This document shows positions 6,291 through 10,947 of a stretch of 10,947 bases of DNA, piece after piece (the first letter of the stretch is position 1; each line of letters opens with the position of its first letter). The notes beneath the pieces were generated by a model. That model did not search any database. It was not told the origin of the DNA and saw only the letters and a program-made list of their open reading frames with translations. A program made the position numbers and the translations under genes. This DNA is from Planctomycetota bacterium (GTDB lineage Bacteria; Planctomycetota; Phycisphaerae; WQYP01), in NCBI GenBank assembly GCA_021805585.1, contig JAJZEY010000329.1, positions 1-10,947 on the forward strand, given 5' to 3'.

Positions 6291-8336
6291 TTAATTTGGA
6301 TGCGTGGCCGGGGTGCCCTTGACACGAGCGGGTTTTACCGCCGGTTGGGTGGAATTGCTCCGGGCTGCTGCCGACCGCTTTTCATAAACTGCAATCGGGA
6401 GAAAACCGAATCGGCGAGCGCATATGTAAACCGTTCCCGTATCTTTATGCGTCATGGTTTTTGGTCCGACATGGGCAATAATGACATCAGGGTCCGCCTC
6501 CGGCTTCCCTTTAACGGGATACGGTGCATTAAAGCTGACAAATACCGGCTTTTCAGGAAGGCTGCGTAAAAGCGATGATAGGAGGGCGTAGGTATAGGGC
6601 ATGTAGCCGCGGATATGCAGTCCGATGATCCGTGGCGGATGCTTCATTGCCCGCAAATAGTTACAAATCTGTTCGACATTTCGCGTGGGTTGATCGTTGT
6701 CTCGACATAACAGGTAATCGCGCGAATGAAATTCGACGCCCTGGCTGCCCACCAGAGTGCGCGGAAAAAGCAGCATGGTGGGCACAAGCCACGCGAACAA
6801 GCCAACGAGAACCAATGGCGTCGTCCAGCGGAATAATTTGCCGTTTAAGACAATTGCCGCTACCGGCGCTGCCAGAGCCGGAATCGTCGGCAGCAGGTGG
6901 GTTGCAATGGCCTGCCACCGCAGGAATGCCGCCGCCATAATCAGACATCCGGCGGGCACCAGCAGAAATTTCCAGCATACAGCGCTGCTTGATTTGTCAC
7001 GCAAAAGTAACAGCCCCGGCGGAATAAGCAAAAACAGAAGCATCTGAAAAGGCCAGCCCACACGATCTTCATTTCCCGCGTGATAGGTGGCGCCGTCAAA
7101 ATATATCCGCACCCCCGGATAGACATACATGGTTTGCGGATTTTGAATATCCAGATGCAAAAAGCCGGCGATTTCAAAAATGATCTTGTCCACTCCGATA
7201 TTCATTAAATGGCTCGGACCGGAAAGCATGGATGCCGTGGTTCGCAGAATATTGACCGGAATGGTTTGAATATTAAATTCGCCGTTCAATAGTACCAGTC
7301 GGGGATCTTTTGAATGAAGAGGGCCCAATGGATCGCCAAATTGTTGCACATTGCGAACGAAGTATCCGGAATTAATCACCGTTACCGCAATCGCAATGAA
7401 GACCAGCCAGGGTATGGTTCTCCGCCGGTTGGTGCGCCAAAACGCCACCGCCGCAAATATCGCAATCGGCACGCCGAACAGGTAACCCGTACCATGCGTC
7501 AGCGGCATCAGTGAAATGGCCCCGGCCAGACACAAAAATGTAAACGGTTTGCAGCGCCGGGTCCGACTGATCCGCAACAGCAGGAGCGCTGCGAAGGTGG
7601 TCCACAACGCCTCCAGAATTTCCGGTGTAAATGTGCTTGCCGAGCAAAACACCATCGGCATGGATACCACCATCAGCCCGCACAGCGCTTCGGAATCCTT
7701 GTTGCCGCCGAGTTCCCGGCAAATGAGACTTGCGGCAAAGCCCAGGAATAATGCGGTCAGCCAGCCAATCAGATTGATCGCCCAGTCGTTGCCGTGGGCC
7801 AGAACCATCAGTTGCAGGCCGATCATTTCCAGCCCCGGCGGCATGCAGAGTTGCAGGGGATCGGAAGTCGGGTAGTTGGCCAGACTGTGTTGTTGCATCC
7901 AGAAAATAATCCGCGGCATGTGATAGGCCAGCGAATCAAAATTGTTCGGCGGGCTTAACAGCGCGCCGCCCAGGGCGTAGGTCATGATGATTGCGGCCAC
8001 AGCTAAGGCACTTTTGCCGCGCCAGGTTAATCTTAATGGGGCAATTGCCGCGCTGTCCGGGCTTTTTGCCGAGGACCCCGGCGGTGTGTTGCCAGATTGC
8101 TTCGAATGTGTTTTGGTCAGGCAATAGCATAACAATGGAAGCAGCCACCACAGCAACACGGGCCAGAACCGAATTTCCCCGAGCAGACTTAATAATTCGC
8201 TTCCCACGGCGGACCAGATTGCGCAAAACAGTGCCCCTACCAGTAATGCCTCGCGCCGGCTGGCCAAGTCACCGGATAAGTCGGCGGATCGCTTTGCGAC
8301 CAATATCAGTATTAGAAATGGCAGGACCGCCAGCAT
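6291..8336 (-). CDS. multi-spanning membrane glycosyltransferase-like protein (GT-C / GT39-ArnT type)
   Basis: Probably transfers a sugar from a polyprenyl-phosphate donor to an unknown acceptor on the outer face of the inner membrane. The 681-aa protein has hydrophobic helices over most of its first 525 residues (for example 1-14, 31-52, 57-73, 109-127, 187-206, 216-233, 241-255, 265-278, 284-300, 309-322, 430-446, 455-471, 484-498 and 505-524), then a soluble tail ending in a basic low-complexity stretch. The segment NNFDSLAYHMPRI (131-143) in the first large loop, followed by MQQHSLANYPTSDP, is the acidic-residue loop expected of GT-C enzymes. The ORF is open from TTG 8351, but ATG 8336 is chosen because AAGGG lies six bases before it. 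It follows the GT2-methyltransferase gene by 58 bp on the same strand. Donor and acceptor cannot be told from sequence; an uncharacterised membrane protein of related fold is the alternative. Confidence 0.72.
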   Translation of the reverse strand: MLAVLPFLILILVAKRSADLSGDLASRREALLVGALFCAIWSAVGSELLSLLGEIRFWPVLLWWLLPLLCYCLTKTHSKQSGNTPPGSSAKSPDSAAIAPLRLTWRGKSALAVAAIIMTYALGGALLSPPNNFDSLAYHMPRIIFWMQQHSLANYPTSDPLQLCMPPGLEMIGLQLMVLAHGNDWAINLIGWLTALFLGFAASLICRELGGNKDSEALCGLMVVSMPMVFCSASTFTPEILEALWTTFAALLLLRISRTRRCKPFTFLCLAGAISLMPLTHGTGYLFGVPIAIFAAVAFWRTNRRRTIPWLVFIAIAVTVINSGYFVRNVQQFGDPLGPLHSKDPRLVLLNGEFNIQTIPVNILRTTASMLSGPSHLMNIGVDKIIFEIAGFLHLDIQNPQTMYVYPGVRIYFDGATYHAGNEDRVGWPFQMLLFLLIPPGLLLLRDKSSSAVCWKFLLVPAGCLIMAAAFLRWQAIATHLLPTIPALAAPVAAIVLNGKLFRWTTPLVLVGLFAWLVPTMLLFPRTLVGSQGVEFHSRDYLLCRDNDQPTRNVEQICNYLRAMKHPPRIIGLHIRGYMPYTYALLSSLLRSLPEKPVFVSFNAPYPVKGKPEADPDVIIAHVGPKTMTHKDTGTVYICARRFGFLPIAVYEKRSAAARSNSTQPAVKPARVKGTPATHPN

Positions 8337-8394
8337 TTTAAACCCTTGCAAAAACCGCCATGAGCCTTAAATGACCGATTCGAATCAGCCAATG

Positions 8395-9849
8395 TTAATG
8401 CGGCGTGGCTTCGGTTGTTATGTCGGCCGGGGAACCCAAAGGCTTGCGTCCGATAGCCACGAGGCTAAGGCCAGGGCCGATTCGCGTGGTTTCCATCAGT
8501 CTGGCCACAGGCAGCAGGTGTTGGAACCAGCCGAGTTGGCCCGGTGAAATTGAATATCGCCCCAAAATTCCGTTGAGGCACCAGCCCAAAGCACCCAGCC
8601 GGTTAAAATCTTTTATTGAAACCACTTCGAGGCCCGCGGCGGAAAGCAGATTCCTTAGCCGATCAGGATCATAACGCCTCAAATGCCCCAGCTTTTCATC
8701 AAACCGGCTCATCAGACGCTGATGTGCCGGTGCCAGCGCCACCAGATAGCCTCCGGGGGCCAGTATTTTCGCCAGCGCCGGCAGCGCGGTCTGGTCATCG
8801 GGCAGGTGTTCCAGAACATTGTGGCAAATGATGCTGTCCAGGCGTTCAGCCGCCAGAATCTGGAGATTCTCCGGGGCAAGCAATTCCCCCTGAATGACCC
8901 GCACATTTTCCAGTTGCCCGAAACGACGGCTGGTCATTTCGGCGTAAAACGCATCGGTATCAATACAGACCAGTCGCGGCTTGTGCAGCAACTGCTCGGC
9001 AAAATTTCCAATCCCGCATCCGGTTTCCAGTACGCGAGCGCCAATGTACCGCTCAAACTGCGACAATATCCAGCGGTTTATTTTTTTGCGCTTCCGCAAA
9101 TTCGCCAGCAGATAATATCCATCATGGGTGGTGAAGCGATGGTCCCACCAGCAGCATTTGGCCAATGTCCATATCGCCTCAAACGCATCCTTCAGGCCGA
9201 TTTTTTTTCCTTCGGCCACCGTGCGTCCATGGTAACTGATGGGGACTTCATAAATTCGGATATTCCACTGGGCCAGCCGTGCGGTAATTTCCGGTTCAAT
9301 GCCGAAACGTTCGGCTTTAAGCGGAAGCTGACGGAAAATATCGGCGCGAATCGCTTTGTAGCATGTTTCCATGTCGGTCAGATTCAGGTCCAGCATCATG
9401 TTGGTGATGTCGGTCAGAACCCGGTTGGCGGTTGCATGCCAGAATCGCAACACACGTCGCTGACCGGAAAATACGAATCGCGATCCGAATACCGCGTCCG
9501 CCTTGCCTTCCAGCAGGGGGGCAAGAAGGGCCGCGTAATCGCGCGGGTCGTATTCAAGGTCCGCATCCTGAATTAAGGCGATATCGCCGGTCATGTGTGC
9601 GATGGCGGTACGAATCGTCGCGGCCTTCCCCTGATTGGCCTGGTGCTGAAACACTCGAATCCGACTGTCCTGTGCGGCGAGTTCCTGAAGGATGCGCCAC
9701 GTATCGTCGCCGCTGGCATCGTCCACGCAGATCAATTCGATGGGCAGCGGACTGGGCGCGGAAAGAACCCGTGCGATAATCGTCCGCAGCGTGCGCGATT
9801 CGTTAAATATCGGCATCAGCACGCTTAAGAGTCGATATGTTGCAGGCAT
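8395..9849 (-). CDS. bifunctional GT2 glycosyltransferase / class I SAM-dependent methyltransferase
   Basis: A 484-aa fusion. Residues about 6-235 are a GT2 (GT-A fold) domain of the dolichyl-phosphate-mannose-synthase-like group: SVLMPIFNES (9-18), ICVDDASGDDT (40-50), NQGKAATIR (72-80), metal-binding DAD (95-97), and EVPISYHGRTVAEGKKIG (201-218) followed by WTLAKCCWW. Residues about 268-470 are a class I methyltransferase: VLETGCGIGNF (273-283) binds SAM, CIDTD (295-299) is the acidic motif II, and CHNVLEHLPDD (342-352) is typical of the Methyltransf_11/23 group. There are no C-terminal membrane helices of the kind seen in long DPM-type enzymes, so the protein is probably soluble or membrane-peripheral. 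The start is taken at ATG 9849, which places the GT2 strand at the N-terminus; the frame is open from TTG 9888. It lies 62 bp after the cyclophilin gene and 58 bp before the GT-C gene, probably one operon. The substrates are unknown. Confidence 0.9.
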   Translation of the reverse strand: MPATYRLLSVLMPIFNESRTLRTIIARVLSAPSPLPIELICVDDASGDDTWRILQELAAQDSRIRVFQHQANQGKAATIRTAIAHMTGDIALIQDADLEYDPRDYAALLAPLLEGKADAVFGSRFVFSGQRRVLRFWHATANRVLTDITNMMLDLNLTDMETCYKAIRADIFRQLPLKAERFGIEPEITARLAQWNIRIYEVPISYHGRTVAEGKKIGLKDAFEAIWTLAKCCWWDHRFTTHDGYYLLANLRKRKKINRWILSQFERYIGARVLETGCGIGNFAEQLLHKPRLVCIDTDAFYAEMTSRRFGQLENVRVIQGELLAPENLQILAAERLDSIICHNVLEHLPDDQTALPALAKILAPGGYLVALAPAHQRLMSRFDEKLGHLRRYDPDRLRNLLSAAGLEVVSIKDFNRLGALGWCLNGILGRYSISPGQLGWFQHLLPVARLMETTRIGPGLSLVAIGRKPLGSPADITTEATPH

Positions 9850-9890
9850 GGCGCTTTCCGGATCAACCGCGGTAATACCCGCCGGCAACT

Positions 9891-9910
9891 TCCGCCGGCC
9901 TTCTGGCGGA
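9891..9910 (-). other. stem-loop between cyclophilin and GT2-methyltransferase genes
   Basis: TCCGCC (9891-9896) and GGCGGA (9905-9910) form a six-base-pair inverted repeat directly after the cyclophilin stop codon. No T-tract follows in the minus-strand direction, so it is not a classical intrinsic terminator. It could give partial termination or stabilise the upstream transcript. Confidence 0.35.
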
Positions 9911-9911
9911 A

Positions 9912-10394
9912 TTACAGCCGCGTTATTGTCTTGATCTTGGGCGGTTGCACGGGCGAATCTGTTCCCGGACGGCGCGGCACCGACACAATTTTATCAATGA
10001 CTTCAAGCCCCGAAGTCACCTGACCAAAACAGGTATACTGGCCGTCCAGATGCGGAGAATCCGCGTGCATGATAAAAAACTGCGAACCGGCGGAATCCAC
10101 ATCCATTGATCGCGCCATGCTGATGACGCCGCGCAAGTGCTTTCTTTTGCTGAATTCAGCTTTTATTTTATAGCCCGGACCGCCGGTGCCCGTGCCCTGG
10201 GGGCACCCGCCCTGAATCATAAAGCCCGGAATCAGCCGGTGGAATCCCAGTCCGTTGTAAAAGCCTTTATCCGAAAGAGTCAGAAAGTTTTCCACGGTTT
10301 TCGGGGCCACATCCGGCCAGAGTTCCAGTTCCATAATCCCCTGGTCCGTTTCCATCCGAATGCGGGTTGCCATCGCTTGGGTCGTTTCCGCCAT
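9912..10394 (-). CDS. cyclophilin-type peptidyl-prolyl cis-trans isomerase
   Basis: Catalyses cis-trans isomerisation of peptidyl-proline bonds during protein folding. The 160-aa protein is a nearly bare cyclophilin domain: TDQGIMELELWPDVAPKTVENF (16-37 region), FHRLIPGFMIQGG (51-63) with catalytic R53, F58 and Q61, MARSMDVDSAGSQFFI (93-108) and LDGQYTCFGQV (117-127). There is no signal peptide or membrane anchor, so it should be cytosolic. The position matching human CypA Trp121 appears to be His115, as in many bacterial forms thought to be poorly sensitive to cyclosporin. AGGAG sits ten bases before ATG 10394; an internal ATG at residue 8 is an alternative start. A good promoter lies upstream, so the gene can be transcribed separately from the partial gene behind it. 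Confidence 0.95.
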   Translation of the reverse strand: MAETTQAMATRIRMETDQGIMELELWPDVAPKTVENFLTLSDKGFYNGLGFHRLIPGFMIQGGCPQGTGTGGPGYKIKAEFSKRKHLRGVISMARSMDVDSAGSQFFIMHADSPHLDGQYTCFGQVTSGLEVIDKIVSVPRRPGTDSPVQPPKIKTITRL

Positions 10395-10437
10395 AATAAT
10401 TCAGCTCCTGGTTTTTGGGCCGCAGCCCGGTAAATTC

Positions 10438-10453
10438 AGCGGGCAATCCCGCT
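10438..10453 (-). promoter_or_regulatory. leader hairpin upstream of the cyclophilin gene
   Basis: On the minus strand AGCGGG-ATTG-CCCGCT is a perfect six-base-pair stem with a four-base loop, placed just after the predicted transcription start. A second, weaker hairpin (GGGC paired with GCCC, about 10417-10428) lies between it and the AGGAG ribosome site. Neither is followed by U-residues, so they look like leader structure and not terminators. Confidence 0.4.
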
Positions 10454-10464
10454 ATCAGGTCAGT

Positions 10465-10493
10465 ATCATATCGCAAGAGTCCGCGTTGACCAA
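10465..10493 (-). promoter_or_regulatory. sigma-70-like promoter for the cyclophilin gene
   Basis: Read on the minus strand, TTGGTC (10493-10488) and TATGAT (10470-10465) are separated by exactly 17 bases. The -10 matches 5 of 6 consensus bases; the -35 matches only its TTG core. Predicted start is near 10458, giving a leader of about 64 bases before the ATG at 10394. The 180-bp gap from the upstream partial gene supports an independent promoter here. Confidence 0.5.
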
Positions 10494-10574
10494 TGAAGAT
10501 TACCGCGTGCAAAATGGTTTAAATGGAGCCATCCATCGTTCCTGAGTTTTTCCAATGCACAAACCGTCAGGCTC

Positions 10575-10947
10575 TCAGGGCAAGGCAACATGCGAAAAAT
10601 GAAAATGCACGATCTGCTTTTTTTGGCCGACCATCAATTTTAATTCCAAAGACGTTCCCGCCGTCGGCGGCCGCTTCAAGGGAACTGTAATGCGGGTGGC
10701 TCCATTGGCCAGCAGCGTGGAGAAATATCCGGGCGATTCCAATACCTTGCCCCGCAAGATCCGCAACGACTTGAAGCAATCCGGCGGCCCGCGCAAAAGT
10801 ACCGCTAGAAACGTTCGATTATTCGTTGTTTGCAACGGAAGAATGCTGATCTGAATCCGCCAGGCCTTCAGCATCGGGTTTTCAAGCGTTTTGCCGATTC
10901 CCGCGGCGATATCGGGAATCCGGACTGTTTTAACCTGCCCTCCATAC
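10575..10947 (-). CDS. C-terminal part of an unrecognised protein, N-terminus beyond window
   Basis: The minus-strand frame is open from the window edge (base 10946) to a TGA at 10575-10577, giving 123 residues. I do not recognise a family. The sequence alternates hydrophobic and polar residues (for example AWRIQISILPLQ, RTFLAVLLRG, TRITVPLKRPP, GTSLELKLMVGQKKQIVHFHF), which suggests a beta-rich domain. No catalytic motif, cysteine pattern or membrane helix is visible. Its direction matches the three genes that follow, but the 180-bp gap and a promoter in that gap suggest a separate transcript. It is judged a real gene because the frame is uninterrupted to the edge with plausible composition and competing frames are shorter. 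Only the C-terminus can be described. Confidence 0.55.
   Translation of the reverse strand, partial: YGGQVKTVRIPDIAAGIGKTLENPMLKAWRIQISILPLQTTNNRTFLAVLLRGPPDCFKSLRILRGKVLESPGYFSTLLANGATRITVPLKRPPTAGTSLELKLMVGQKKQIVHFHFSHVALP

Noticed and set aside
8338..8361. Seven-residue leader ORF (MAVFARV) on the minus strand just before the GT-C gene
   Set aside because: Its ribosome site (TAAGG) is only three bases from its ATG, and an eight-codon ORF is easily found by chance. It does overlap the AAGGG site of the GT-C gene, but nothing else supports translational coupling.
8683..9576. Plus-strand ORF of 297 codons opposite the GT2-methyltransferase gene
   Set aside because: It is antisense to a gene with clear GT2 and SAM-binding motifs; no ribosome site or domain supports it.

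Overview
The window carries eight protein-coding genes, two of them cut by the window edges. I see no mobile element, CRISPR array or RNA gene. It looks like core chromosome from a moderately GC-rich bacterium that uses Shine-Dalgarno signals. The eukaryote-like (GH13_8-type) glycogen branching enzyme, the Pgi with a C-terminal helical extension and the fused glycosyltransferase-methyltransferase fit the Planctomycetota/Verrucomicrobiota/Lentisphaerota range, perhaps a Phycisphaerae-like lineage. That placement is inferred from protein style and was not tested by search.

Left part (1-778, minus): the N-terminal two thirds of a BioF-like PLP enzyme (biotin synthesis), facing away from the next gene across a 189-bp divergent intergenic region. 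Centre-left (968-6253, plus): a 1,4-alpha-glucan branching enzyme (glgB), glucose-6-phosphate isomerase (pgi), a four-helix DUF4149/TMEM205-like membrane protein and endonuclease III (nth). glgB and pgi link glycogen branching to hexose-phosphate interconversion. The membrane protein and nth lie close behind pgi and could share its transcript.

Right part (6291-10947, minus, convergent with nth): read in the direction of transcription, the 3' end of an unrecognised gene, a cytosolic-type cyclophilin peptidyl-prolyl isomerase with a good sigma-70-like promoter and a hairpin-containing leader, a bifunctional GT2 glycosyltransferase / SAM-dependent methyltransferase, and a large multi-spanning GT-C-like (GT39/ArnT-type) membrane glycosyltransferase. 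The last two are 58 bp apart. They plausibly act together: a soluble GT2 could charge a polyprenyl-phosphate carrier and the membrane enzyme could use that lipid-linked sugar on the outer face of the membrane.

I do not see a clearly new biological system. The points most worth a second look are the GT2-methyltransferase/GT-C pair, a possible AUC start codon for the membrane protein, an altered iron-sulfur cysteine spacing in endonuclease III, a low-complexity insert in BioF, and the unidentified partial gene at the right edge.
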